Positions 1-9,954 of a stretch of 64,000 nucleotides of DNA are shown here, piece after piece. The translations under genes were made by a program, and so were the position numbers. The stretch covers positions 139,268,754-139,332,753 of the forward strand of contig CM071570.1 of assembly GCA_036426205.1 (NCBI GenBank), in the 5' to 3' direction. Position 1 is the stretch's first letter. Each line of letters opens with the position of its first letter. Source of the stretch: Ascaphus truei. Its lineage: Eukaryota; Chordata; Amphibia; Anura; Ascaphidae. The notes under the pieces were generated by a model. It made no database searches and had not been told where the DNA came from. It saw only the letters and a list, made by a program, of their open reading frames with translations.

Positions 1-1
1 T

Positions 2-253
2 TAGAATATTCGGGGCCGCTTCAGGGCCTATGTCCCGGCATACGGTGAATAGTAGTGCACTCAAGTGATAAGTAGAGTCGAACACCCTGCCACGGTACCA
101 TATTCTATCTGCGCCTAAGAGTTTGCTCAGTGAGTTCCGGATGTCAGTTTCAGGTACTAACGCCGGGACGTTCCCTACTGCAACCACATGTCTAGGGGGT
201 TCACGGACGGTGGTGGCCCACGCGTGGACCTCTTGACGTGAGGGAATTACCAT
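2..253 (-). CDS. PNMA/Ty3-type gag-like protein, N-terminal part (cut by window edge)
   Basis: An open frame of 84 codons starts at ATG 253-251 and runs without a stop off the left edge. The peptide has the pattern of an RRM-like fold seen at the N-terminus of PNMA-family and related Ty3-class gag proteins: a tryptophan segment (EVHAWATTVREPP, residues 8-20), a hydrophobic strand (HVVAVGNVPAL, 22-32), a helix (ETDIRNSLSKLLG, 35-47), a strand (IWYRGRVFD, 51-59) and a hydrophobic strand (HLSALLFTV, 63-71). In PNMA proteins this domain precedes a retroviral-like capsid. The frame is also open upstream of this ATG to about 300, so the true start could differ. The lack of stops suggests a young retroelement gag or a domesticated gene. 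The family call is from memory of the fold pattern; the capsid part, if present, lies outside the window. Confidence 0.5.
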   Translation of the reverse strand, partial: MVIPSRQEVHAWATTVREPPRHVVAVGNVPALVPETDIRNSLSKLLGADRIWYRGRVFDSTYHLSALLFTVCRDIGPEAAPNIL

Positions 254-368
254 GATGCTGATTTTTGGTGATTCGGTTTTGAATAGGGCACCCCAGGTCT
301 AAGATCTCAGCAGCGCCTCCAAATGTAACGGTCATATCACCCCACCCAATCGCATATACCGCGTGCGT

Positions 369-515
369 GGGGGGAGAGCAGGTAAGGTGGGCGTGAGCAC
401 TGGGGGAGAGCAGGTAAGGTGGGCGTGAGCACTGGGGGAGAGCAGGTAAGGTGGGCGTGAGCACTGGGGGAGAGCAGGTAAGGTGGGCATGAGCACTGGG
501 GGAGAGCAGGCAGGG
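369..515. repeat. 32-bp tandem repeat, about 4.6 copies
   Basis: A unit beginning tgggggagagcaggtaagg recurs with exact 32-bp spacing (unit starts at 401, 433, 465, 497), nearly without mismatch. It lies 110-260 bp upstream of the minus-strand gag-like frame, so it may sit in that element's leader or promoter. The reading frames through it are Pro/Ser-rich translations of the repeat and are not counted as genes. Confidence 0.95.
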
Positions 516-539
516 GGGCGCAGCACCAAAAGTTAGCAC

Positions 540-1406
540 ACCCGAGTTTTAGAGTTTCTATATTGTAATACAGTAACCAAGGAAAATGGATCTGTTGTAC
601 TCACTGTACCATTTATTGAACCAGCGTTCTGATTCTTGGTTCATACTTCTCTTATGCTATAGTGAGAAGAGATCAGAAAGGATAACTTAATTGAGCTAAA
701 AGACAGTTTGAAGGTTTAGAGATTTGATGCTGCTTTTTGGATGCATTTACTCCAAGGTCTGTGTAGGAAGTGTTAGGCAATTACTGTTAATTGGAAGTGA
801 ACACTAATGATTACAATGTCTGTTATGTACATTTGGCATTCAGGCCCAATTTGCATACAGAATAGTTTGATGCGTTTCCTCAATTCTATCATGTTGCTGT
901 CTGTAAAAACGTTCTTTTCAGACCAAGACCTCTTGTGTTAAGCAGTTAGTTAAAGCGAAGGTTAATGCAAAACTGCACTGACGTCGGCATTATACTTAGC
1001 TCAGGTGCTAAAAGATTATCTGGTGGCGTGAAGTCAGACCGGATGTGCTATGTTCTCTTCTATGTGTATATTATCAAAAGTGCTCTCTCCTATAACACAT
1101 CGCCCACGTTCAGCTTCCGTCGTGCTCTTTACGCCCTGAGTCCCCCCGTTAACGAAACAAAGACAAACTGGAAGCAACACGCCATCATCTTTCCTTCTCT
1201 TGTCTTTCAGTCACTATGGAAACCAAAAGCAAGTTCAGCGCTAAGGGTAATTAGGTAAAAGTGACGTTAGAGAATTACAAGTGCCGTGCCACATAGCCGG
1301 CCAGAAAATACGTTTTGTAAAGAATGTAAATGCAATTGGCTAACTTAAATCTAGTCGTGCACAAACGAACGTAAACAAATGACTGGAAAATGCTGAAGTG
1401 TCTGAT
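540..1406. other. No recognisable feature
   Basis: Mixed-composition sequence with only short unsupported frames. A 97-codon frame at 965-1258 shows no family motif and is treated as chance. Confidence 0.6.
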
Positions 1407-1421
1407 TTGGGCATTAATCAT

Positions 1422-2906
1422 ATTTACTAGAGAGGTGTACTTCAAGAGCAAAGTACACTAAAAGATCCCAAATAATGGCGCACTGCAGACCAATTTATAT
1501 AATAATGAGGTCAGAAGCAGCTGAAATTACAAACGTAAAATAATTTTATTGATGTTAAGCTAATAGTAAAAATAGATATATATATCCAGAGGAAGGGCAT
1601 ATAGCTATAAACAGGTCCCTCGAGGTATTAATCCATACAGGTGGAAGTCATATAAAGGAGAATAGTGTCTCTGAAGTATAAGTACCAAAGTAGTAACCTA
1701 ATAATATGCGGTGGAAGCTCTCACATCAGTAAATAGATTGTCCCTTAAGATTCAAGATAAATGAGCAAAAAAGTGCAGGATGTGCTGATAAATAACTCAA
1801 TGTGTTCATATGAAATAACGTGATAATGCCTAACAACGTGAAACAAATCTATAGATACAGTGTAATATACCAGACTAAGTGCACTGTGGCGGACTGCGCA
1901 TGCGCCTCAATCTGCGTGATCAACATCCAGTGTAGCGATCACCGATGTCAAGGTAAGTATAAGTGGAGAGAGGGACTTCTAATGAGAATACCAAAGTATT
2001 CAGTAAGAATCATGCATAGCGGTTTGTGAAATAACCGTAGTAATGGCTCAGCCTTCACTGAGAGTGTAGTGAAACGAACTGCGCATGCGTGTGGCACTTA
2101 GTATACAGTGCCTAATGCCGTAGTCCTATATTGACTACAGTTGTCAAGGTAAGGTAGGTATGCATTCGTGCAATAGGTTGGGACTTAAACTAAATGGATT
2201 GCGCATATATATATATACCCTGCGTGGCAATATATTCGTATCCCATAAAAATATCATATACCTCTATTGAGATGTTTAATCTCTAACTGTGGATATCTGT
2301 AGAGATGGAGAATAATTGCAGCGAAATTGCAGGTCTAGCGTGCTGCAGAATAAGTGGTGTGTATTTTACGCCATGTTCTTGTAGTTTTTAAAGAACAAGT
2401 TTAACGTATATACTGCGGTGCAGTTTGTTATTCCCCTTATAAAGGGAGTTGAAAGGCTTAAAAATTCACTCGATCACATAGTACTACATGTATGATGCCG
2501 CATATGGAGCAGCATGGTTGATTCAAATATATAATGCGCGTTCACAACTTTACTAATAAAATAATAGATGTTTAACAACGAGGTACACTGTTACAAAGTA
2601 TCACAGTCGTGTCGGCTAAGACCCGACGTACGTTTCTTCGCTCTATGCGACTTCTTCCTGTTTATAGCTATATGCCCTTCCTCTGGATATATATCTATTT
2701 TTACTATCAATAAAATTATTTTAACTTTGTAATTCAGCTGCTTCTGACCTCATTATTATATAAATTGGTCTGCAGTGCGCCATTGTTTGGGATCTTTTAG
2801 TGTACTTTGCTCTTGAAGTACACCTCTCTAGTAAATATTGTATCTCCTCCCAGGCGGCACGCAGCTACCCCCTCAGGGGTTTAGAGCGAGGTGTTCACAC
2901 ATTTTC
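1422..2906. mobile_element. Penelope-like nonautonomous element with long inverted arms
   Basis: About 200 bp at 1422-1615 recurs inverted at about 2650-2837, including the motif ctagagaggtgtacttcaag and its complement. The 15-bp string ttgggcattaatcat is present at 1407-1421 and again at 2907-2921, a plausible target-site duplication. About 70 bp of extra tail (2838-2906) lies outside the right arm. On the minus strand at 2605-2655 a string resembling a decayed hammerhead 3' half (gaaacgtacgtcgggtc) is present. Inverted terminal arms and hammerhead-like motifs are known for Penelope-like retroelements. No coding remnant is visible, so the class is inferred. Confidence 0.5.
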
Positions 2907-2921
2907 TTGGGCATTAATCAT

Positions 2922-4341
2922 CCAGATGTAACCCCGTACACATGTCACTTTGGCATGAAAAGAGATTGCCACCTTAAACAAGAACTGTGTGGTAAGGGAC
3001 AAACAGGACTGGTACAGGGAAAGAGAGTTTCAAACTCTGTAACCTGTAAAAAGAATGAGATTTTTAAAGGTGGCAGTCCGTGCTAGGATTAGAGTTAACT
3101 AATAGCAGCGGTATGTTCCATAGGTTCAATGTAGGTGATTGACACATTTCTAGACAAATCAGACAAGCATACGTCTTTTTAAATTATTTGTATAATTGTT
3201 AGTGTCCCCATAGTAACAAAATGCTTTGACATGTTTTTATTATCTTTACCTAATCTCTTTTGTGACTGTTCAGAAAGTGTTATACGTGCATGGAATTCAT
3301 TCAGAGTATTTTTCATGTGATGTTTTGTTTGCCCAACAATGGCAGTATAATTAGAGATATTGGGAAGGAACAGCAATTACCAGATTTGGTTTGAAGACTC
3401 AAAGAAAATATGAATGGACTAATTTGACACAAGAAGAGAAAATAAGTGAATGTTTTACTTTAGGTGGGGGAGGTGGAATCTGTCTAAGGAAGACAATTAC
3501 ATTGATAGGTTCTTAAAAATACACCTTATTTGCCCGCTTCGTGGTCTGTTCATTAGGAAAATTGCATTTCAGTATAAGAATTCGTAATTCTTGTAATAGT
3601 GAGACTTCATTCATTGAATTCTAAGAGACCACTGATGTTAAAAAAAAAAAAAGTTGTGAGACTGACTTTCGGGGAGTGAGACTCATTCCATATCAAGAAG
3701 CCTTGAAAGGCAAGTGTGCGGGTCTCAAGATACAGTAACAGAAACAAAAGAGAGAGCCTTGGTATGCGGAAGAACATATGTAGGGAATCACTTAGCCCCA
3801 AATCCCCGGGGAAGTCAATGTCGAAGGTGCATATTTTAGGACCAAATTGAATTGATGATAGTGCTTTGTTTCATTTGATCAATCTCGGTGGTTGATGCAC
3901 TTTAATTTTTTAAACTACTTATTCTTGTCTGATTTTTCTTAGTTTTAATCTGTTTTTAATTTTTTTTTTATTTTAAGATTGCCCATTTGTTAGACCCTCA
4001 TATTGTAAGCCTTAAAACATCTTGGTACTGCCTCCCCATTCATGTAGAAAGGTGCATTCTATGCTGATGGTACAACTCAAATGTGTACGAAACATTGGAT
4101 TACTCATGCCCTAAATAAATCAAGTTTACATTTAATTAATTGGTGTAGAGATTAGAATGTTCTTTTATCTTGGTAATTTACCTCGTAGTGTCCCAAATAA
4201 GTGTTGTTGTACATTTTAAAGCTAAGACATGTAGGGCCTTATTCTACTGTATATATTGACTGAAGCAAATTCCCATTCAAGTCAATTATGATTTTCAGCC
4301 AGAAACGTCCAGAATGGACAATATACTGTAGCATTACCCCC
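2922..4341. other. No recognisable feature
   Basis: AT-rich unique-looking sequence without coding or terminal-repeat signals. The short frames here lack family motifs. Confidence 0.6.
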
Positions 4342-4344
4342 TAA

Positions 4345-4568
4345 GGCCTTGACCCCGCTGCCTACTACAGCGTCCGCTGTGGCGGACGCTGCGCTCACGA
4401 GAGCCCTCCCCTCAATGGCGCCGGGCCCGTTGCGAGGGGGGGCCGCAGCGCTCGCGTGAGAGCTACTCCTGCTCTCAATAGAATTGAGAGCAGGACTCGC
4501 GACGAGCGATACGGAACGCCCCCGGCGGTTCAGCCAATGAGGGCGAACCTGCCGGGTGACATCATGAC
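4345..4568 (+). mobile_element. Harbinger-like GC-rich MITE, 3'-truncated
   Basis: It begins after a TAA (4342-4344) with ggccttgaccccgctg and shares long stretches with 50140-50484 and the complement of 52154-52509, including the block cagccaatgagggcgaacct. It contains a palindrome at 4468-4494 (tgctctcaat / attgagagca), also present in the 52-kb copy. The second terminus is missing, so similarity stops near 4568. TAA flanks and GGC-type ends suggest PIF/Harbinger. Confidence 0.6.
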
Positions 4569-5159
4569 ATCAAAATTAGGGGTGACTTGTGGAGATGAAA
4601 GACTTTGTCTGCTGTTAATCACTTCTCTGCATTCTGAAGTGGCACCGCATAATGCCTTGCATGGTGCTATAGAGGGCATTGTGGGGTGCAGCTTAAGGAA
4701 GGGGGACCGCTCTGCTTGAGAGAAGGCTCTGCAGCAGCTGCGGTCTTTCCATTGCCGGTGTCCAAGGTGGATGAGTGTCCACTCGCATGTGGCCCAGTGC
4801 AGGCAAGGTGAAAATGGTGACCCCTGATTACTAATGCAATAAAGAGGAATCATCCATGTAGATTCACTTTTGCTGCTTTAAAGTCTTACATCATAAAGGG
4901 GTTTGAAGTGAAAGCCCTTACCTATCTTTTGAAATGCTGGTTTATTGAATGTAAATGTAACATTTTTGGGAACCATTTTCAAATGTTGACTTAGTAAATA
5001 TGACCTTAAATACCATGGGGCTTTCAAGTGGTGCTAAGTGATAAGACGCACATATATACACATACTGTATATATGTTAGCAATGTGTATAGTAGGCACAC
5101 CTAAAAAAAAAAAAGTGAAAGCACAAGTGCGTGAGACATACAAATACATTTAGAAATAC
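4569..5159. other. No recognisable feature
   Basis: No family recognised. A 107-codon minus-strand frame (4530-4853) partly overlaps the MITE and has no motif support. Confidence 0.5.
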
Positions 5160-5345
5160 TTCACCCAACAGCAGAATCGATGAAGGCTCAGCACTACATG
5201 GTAGAATTAATATAGAATTGTATTGGGACAACCAAAATAACCATATTTTATTTTGGTTGTCCCAATACAATTCTTGTTTTTTATCACAATCATGCAGTGC
5301 TGAGTCTTCTTCGCCGAGTCTTCTTCGCCGAGTCTGGTGCTGTTG
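5160..5345. mobile_element. Palindromic MITE with perfect 25-bp hairpin
   Basis: The arms at 5215-5239 and 5249-5273 are perfect 25-bp inverted copies around a 9-bp loop. Outer arms around 5188-5200 (ctcagcacta) and 5290-5304 (agtgctgag) are imperfect copies. A direct duplication of cgccgagtcttctt sits at the right edge. Superfamily not determined. Confidence 0.7.
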
Positions 5346-5402
5346 AAAACTGGAGGTAACTCTCAATGTATTACTTCCTAGTAAAACATTTTATAAATAA
5401 AT
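5346..5402 (+). mobile_element. L2-like LINE 3' tail fragment
   Basis: It carries the terminal signature ctctcaatgtattacttcct followed by a ttttataaataaataa tail. The same tail ends the element at 12.05-15.17 kb and, inverted, the fragments at 8958, 9074, 16596 and 20410. Confidence 0.7.
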
Positions 5403-5522
5403 AACTAGTTTTTCTTTAATAAACAAGGACCTGAGACCGCTGGCAGGTATATAGTAATTATATGTTTTTGCATATATATTGGGTGGTGAGAGCCAGTCAC
5501 AATCATAGAACATTCAATGTTA

Positions 5523-6245
5523 AAAGAACATTCTGCTGCACATCCAGGAATGTGGCATATATCAGCGATGTGCAAACTGGGGGGGGGGCATGAGATTTTT
5601 CGGGGGGGCCCAGGCAGGCGGTTGCAGAGGTCCCGCGCTCTTCCCTAAGGCATTTAAATTAAATGCCGGGGGATCGCGTGAGGCCTCTGCAGCTCAACAT
5701 ACCTTGATTCTGAAGGCTGCTATGATGCATCACCATGGCAACGCGGCGTCAAATGACGCTGCAATGCCATGTGACGTCACACGGCCATCAGCATGGCAAC
5801 GTGGCATCAAATGATGCCACGGGGTCACGTGGCGTGATATTTGACGCCGACACTCTGTGAGGGGGGTGCGAGCATGGGGGGGAGAAGGCAAGGGGGGCGC
5901 AACTCTAATAGTTTGCGTGCCCCTAGCATATATGATTCAATGCAGCAAATGTGACCAAGGATGCTACATTGGTGAAACTAGCCAAAACCTTCAAGTCGAA
6001 TGAACCAACGCAGACACATAATAACAAACCATGAAGAAGGAAGATACTGCTCACCAGTGGCACACCACTTCTCACCACCAGATCATTCCTTAAATGATTT
6101 AAACATCCCAATCCTCAATGCAAAGTTTAAAAGTACTCAAGAATGGAAAACATTTGAACTCAAAATGACAATACACCTTGACACTAAAACAAGAGAGCTT
6201 AATGCTGATACAGGGGCTTCTTACACACTGTCATATTTTTTGTAA
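5523..6245 (+). pseudogene. Penelope-like element: GIY-YIG endonuclease remnant, split by a hAT MITE
   Basis: Leaving out the insertion at 5563-5925, the frame reads through to residues typical of the C-terminal GIY-YIG domain of Penelope-like elements: a hydrophobic strand (VAYMIQCSKC), a Cys pair, the core GCYIGETSQNLQ, then after a frameshift a His-rich segment (HIITNHEEG) and PVAHHFS. Penelope-like elements join this nuclease to a reverse transcriptase; only the nuclease end remains. The copy is broken by a stop and frameshift near 6002-6020 and by the MITE. The Cys-x-x-Cys before YIG fits the Neptune-like group, stated from memory. Confidence 0.75.
5563..5925 (+). mobile_element. hAT MITE (family A) nested in the Penelope-like frame
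   Basis: It starts cagcgatgtgcaaactgg and ends gtttgcgtgccccta. It is flanked by an exact 8-bp duplication gcatatat (5555-5562 and 5926-5933). The 8-bp duplication and CAG-type inverted ends define hAT. Relatives are at 51781-52086 and 62833-62985. The interior is CpG-rich with no transposase frame. Confidence 0.9.
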
Positions 6246-8235
6246 TGTTTCTCCCTGCCTCTCTGTAGTAACAAAGGAGGGAGTGGGTGGTATGATGCCT
6301 TTTATTGGACCAACAAGTAGTTGATATGTTACAAGCCTTCAAACCTCTGAGGGTCCTTCATCGGCTGTGGCAGAAATACAACACAACATGATATGCAGTG
6401 TATGTAAGAGGGATATCTGGTCACAATGAATATAGGCAGGAAGTGTGAAGTAAGATGAGGTAGAAGCAGGTAGCCTGGTGTGAAAATGAACAGTAGAGAC
6501 CTACTGTAGAAGGCTATTTCTTTTGAAATGTATAAGGCAGCCCTGTGATTTTTACAATTCACCCTCTCCCCCCTGCATCCGCACCCCATGTACACTGCTG
6601 ATGGCTGTATGGCCCTGTGTCTCACTGTCCCTTTCATCCATTTATTGCCCTGTGTTTATTCCTTCTCTGCATCATCTGCCTTAGATGGCTGTCTTGTTTT
6701 TGTTTTTTTTTACATCTGTGTTAAGCTCATGGAATCTTTGTAAATCAAAAGCTTGTCTTATAATATCAATTGTTTGTCCAAATAAAAAAGGTATCACCTA
6801 ATACTGAAGTACTCATTACCTCTTGAATTTAACACAGATGTAAAAACAAAGATAACAGTCTAAGCAGAGGAGGTAGAGAAAGAATGGCAGAGGGATGAGT
6901 AGATAAACAGACAGCAATGCATAGATTAAAAGGATAGTGAGAAATGTGGAGATCCTTTAGGACAGGGCTGCACAACATACGGCCCGCGGTCCGCATGCGG
7001 CCCGCCGGGGCACCCCGTGCGGCCCGCGACGGACCCCCTTCATCCCCCCCTTCTTTACCCCCCTTCCCTGGTAGGGAAAGAAGGACTGGAGCGCGCTCCA
7101 GCAGTGTCTGTGCGCGCTCTCCCCTAACCTCCTCCAGCACGGGGACGCGCTCTAGCAGTGTAGCGCGACCCGGAACTTCCGGGTCTGCTGCTAGAGCGCG
7201 CATCCCTCGCGCTTCCCTCACGCATCCCTGCCGCCGCCATCACCAGGTAAGCATGGGGAGGGGGGCTGCTGACATGGGAGGGGGTGGGGGGCTGCTGACA
7301 TGGGATGGGGTGGGAGGCTGCTGACATGGGAAGGGGGTGGGAGGCTTCTGACATGGGAAGGGGGTGGGAGGCTGCTGACATGGAGGTGGGCTGCCTGACA
7401 TGGGAATGGGGGGCTGCTGACATGGATGGGCTGTGGGGGGGCTGCGGACATGGGAGGGCGGTGCGGGGCTGCTAACATGGAATGGGCTGGGGGGGCCTGC
7501 TGAAATGGAATGGGCTGGGGGGCTGCTGAAATTAGCTGGGGGCTGCTGCTATGGGCTGTGGGGGGCTGCTGATATGCGCTGTGGGGGCTGCTCTGGGGGG
7601 CTGCTGAAATGGGCTGTGGGGTCCGACTCTGTTTTCCTTGTGAGGGGGGAGAGTGGTGTGAGTTGCCGGGGGGGGGGAGTGGTGTGAGTTGAGGGAGGGG
7701 GGAGAGTGGTGTGAGTTGCAGGGGGGGGAGTGTGTGAGTGTGCAGGGGGGGAGAGTAATGTGAGGTGCAGGGGAGAGAATGATGTGAGGTGCAGGGGGGT
7801 GGGATGTGTGTGGTGTGCAGGGGGTTATTGTGTGTTTGATGTGGAGGGGGAGTATTATGTGTGTGGGTGAGGGGGAGAGATGGGGAGTAACGCAAAGGTT
7901 GATAGTGAGTGGTTCTGGGGGAGATATGAGGATGATAATGAAGGGTGCTGGTGGTGATATGAGGATGATGATGAGAGGTGCTGGGGGAGATATCTGAGGA
8001 TGATGAGAGGTGCTGGAGGAGAGATGATGATGATGATAGGTGCTGGAGGAGAGATGATGATGATGATTTTACCCGTGCGGCCCAAATTTTTTTTCCTTGG
8101 AGCAGTTCGGCCCTTCTCACTTTACGAGTTGTGCAGGCCTGCTTTAGGACCATACATCCATCAACAGCGTGAATGGTGTGGGGGTGCAGGGGAGAAAAAG
8201 GTACAATTGGACTAACACAGCTGCTTCTATTTAAT
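6246..8235. mobile_element. Penelope-like 3' region with inverted arm, interrupted by a hAT element
   Basis: Sequence at about 6545-6723 returns inverted at about 6829-6954 and continues after the nested hAT at 8150-8235. The clearest pair is tttacatctgtgttaa (6708-6723) against ttaacacagatgtaaa (6829-6844). The segment cagccatcagcagtgta also matches, as a complement, the sequence just right of 8150. Inverted terminal arms are common in Penelope-like elements. The piece ttttattggaccaacaag (6299-6316) reads like the usual downstream region of such elements. Confidence 0.6.
6963..8141. mobile_element. hAT nonautonomous element, 1,179 bp, with internal minisatellites
   Basis: It starts cagggctgcacaac and ends gttgtgcaggcctg, inverted copies of each other with one inserted base. 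It is flanked by an exact 8-bp duplication ctttagga (6955-6962 and 8142-8149). A cggcccgc-rich end, a gctgctgacatggga-type repeat (7250-7620), a ggggagagtggtgtgag-type repeat (7640-7860) and gatgatgatg runs (7920-8070) fill the interior. No transposase is present. The His/Ser/Pro-rich frames inside are translations of the repeats. Confidence 0.9.
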
Positions 8236-8267
8236 TCATCTATTTACTATAGAATTGTATTATATTG

Positions 8268-8889
8268 TATTGTATGTCTTTATTTATATAGCGCCATTAA
8301 TGTACATAGCGCTTCACAGTAGTAATAAATGTGGTAATCAAATAAATAACAGATAATATAAATAACAGATCATGGGAATAAGTGCTTTAGACTTAAAAGT
8401 AACATTAAGGAAGAGGAGTCCCTGCCCCGAGGAGCTTTCAGTCTAATTGGTAGGTAGGGAGAACGTACAGAGACAGAAGGATGGAGTTCTGGTAAGTGCA
8501 TCTGCAGGGGGCCAAGCTTTATGTATCATGTGTTCAGAATATCCACAGTGCTATTCATATGCTTCTTTAAGCAAGTGTGTCTTAAGGTGGGTCTTAAAGG
8601 TGGATAGAGAGGGTGCTAGCGGATAGGGCCTGAGGGGAAGGGCATTCCAGAGGTGTGGGGCAGTCAGTGAAAAAGGTTTAAGGCGGGAGAGGGCTTTAGA
8701 TACAAAGGGGGTAGAAAGAAAACATCCTTGAGAAGAACGCAAGAGTCTGGATGGTGCATAACGAGAAATTAGGGCTGAGATGTAAGGAGGGGCAGAAGAG
8801 TGTAAAGCTTTAAAAGTGAGGAGAAGCATGGAGTGTGATGATATCACTGAGACTAAGCATTTGAAATACCTAAAACATATTTGATTCAA
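8268..8889 (-). mobile_element. L2-type LINE fragment (group A), 3' end and ORF2 C-terminus
   Basis: The minus strand has a C-terminal frame (8889-8551) with the L2/Rex-type ending: TAPHLWNALPLRPYPLAPSL, then STFKTHLKTHLLKE. A non-coding tail follows, ending in agcgccattaatgtacatag (complement), a terminal block shared with 20205-20366 and 51033-51357. The copy is 5'-truncated. Confidence 0.8.
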
Positions 8890-8957
8890 TGCCCAGATTT
8901 TGCCAATGTCTGGGAGCCAATATCTACATTGTTGGTTCCCTGAACTTCAACTTCTGT

Positions 8958-9064
8958 ATTTTATTTATTTATAAAAATGTTTTATCAAGAAGTAATACAT
9001 TGAGAGATACCACTCGTTTTCAAGTATGTCCTGGGCACAGAGTTATAAAAAAATACATGGTACA
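8958..9064 (-). mobile_element. L2-like (group B) 3' tail fragment
   Basis: A separate short copy of the group-B LINE tail, sharing cgttttcaagtatgtcctgg with the next fragment and lying head-to-tail with it. Confidence 0.75.
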
Positions 9065-9073
9065 TAGTGCAGT

Positions 9074-9640
9074 ATTATTTATTTATTTAATTTATAAAAT
9101 ATTTTACCAGGAATTAATACATTGAGAGTTACCTCTCGTTTTCAAGTATGTCCTGGGCACAGAGTAAAACAAATAATACATGGTTACAAATACAGTTACA
9201 TAAATGAACAGGGTATACATTATATACAAGACATTGCAAGCACAGTTAAAAATATATATATTATGGGCGAATGAAACAGTTACAGACCAGATTAAAATGT
9301 GAGGCAGCCTTAGATTTGAAAGAACTTAAACTGGTGGTGGATGTGAGAGTCTCTGGTAGGTTGTTCCAGTTTTGGGGTGCACGGTAAGAGAAGGAGGAAC
9401 GGCCGGATACTTTATTGAGCCTTGGGACCATGAACAGTCTTTTGGAGTCTGATCTCAGGTGATAAGTGCTGCATGTGGTAGGGGTGAGGAGCTTGTTCAG
9501 ATAGCTGGGTAGCTTGCCCATAAAGAATTTAAAGGCAAGATAGGAAAGGTGAACTTTGCGCCTAGACTCTAGTGATGACCAATCTAGTTCTTTGAGCATT
9601 TCGCAGTGATGTGTGTTAAGAGTAAAGGATTGAAATGGTA
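9074..9640 (-). mobile_element. L2-like LINE (group B), 3' UTR and ORF2 C-terminus
   Basis: A 112-codon minus frame (9599-9261) has the L2-like C-terminus: ELDWSSLESRRKVHLSYLAF, then SYRAPQNWNNLPETLTSTTS. It closely matches the end of the sense copy at 12630-13667. Its 3' UTR is uninterrupted and shows what the 13.7-kb copy looked like before the Helitron arrived. Confidence 0.85.
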
Positions 9641-9952
9641 TATGGTATATAAGTCAGAGTCAACCCTTACTCAATTGTCTTCATGTTCTTCATGCATTGT
9701 CGTGATGTCCACATCTGAACCTGAATTATGGAAGAAATGGCCCATCCTGTATCCTTGGCTTTCTTGTCCTAACCTGTGAGTGCTATATTTTGTCTGTTAT
9801 TTGTATAATCTGTTGTGTTCACCTTCTTCAAGGAATAAATTATATTTTATCATATCTAAACCTCGTCCAGTTCAACCCAGATATTTGGTGTTTATTATAT
9901 CTTGTCATAATTTACCATGACAGTGGGGTAGGATAAATGGATTCACCTTTTG
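9641..9952 (+). other. Candidate partial LTR
   Basis: A tatataag box (9646-9653), an aataaa signal (about 9833) and an end of the form accatgaca followed by gtggggtagg resemble the right part of an LTR and a primer-binding region. No second LTR, no duplication and no coding partner are seen. Confidence 0.3.
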
Positions 9953-9954
9953 AA

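Noticed and set aside
965..1258. 97-codon plus frame
   Set aside because: No recognisable domain or conserved pattern.
7218..8153. 311-codon minus frame, Pro/His/Ser-rich
   Set aside because: It is the translation of minisatellites inside the hAT element; no domain pattern.
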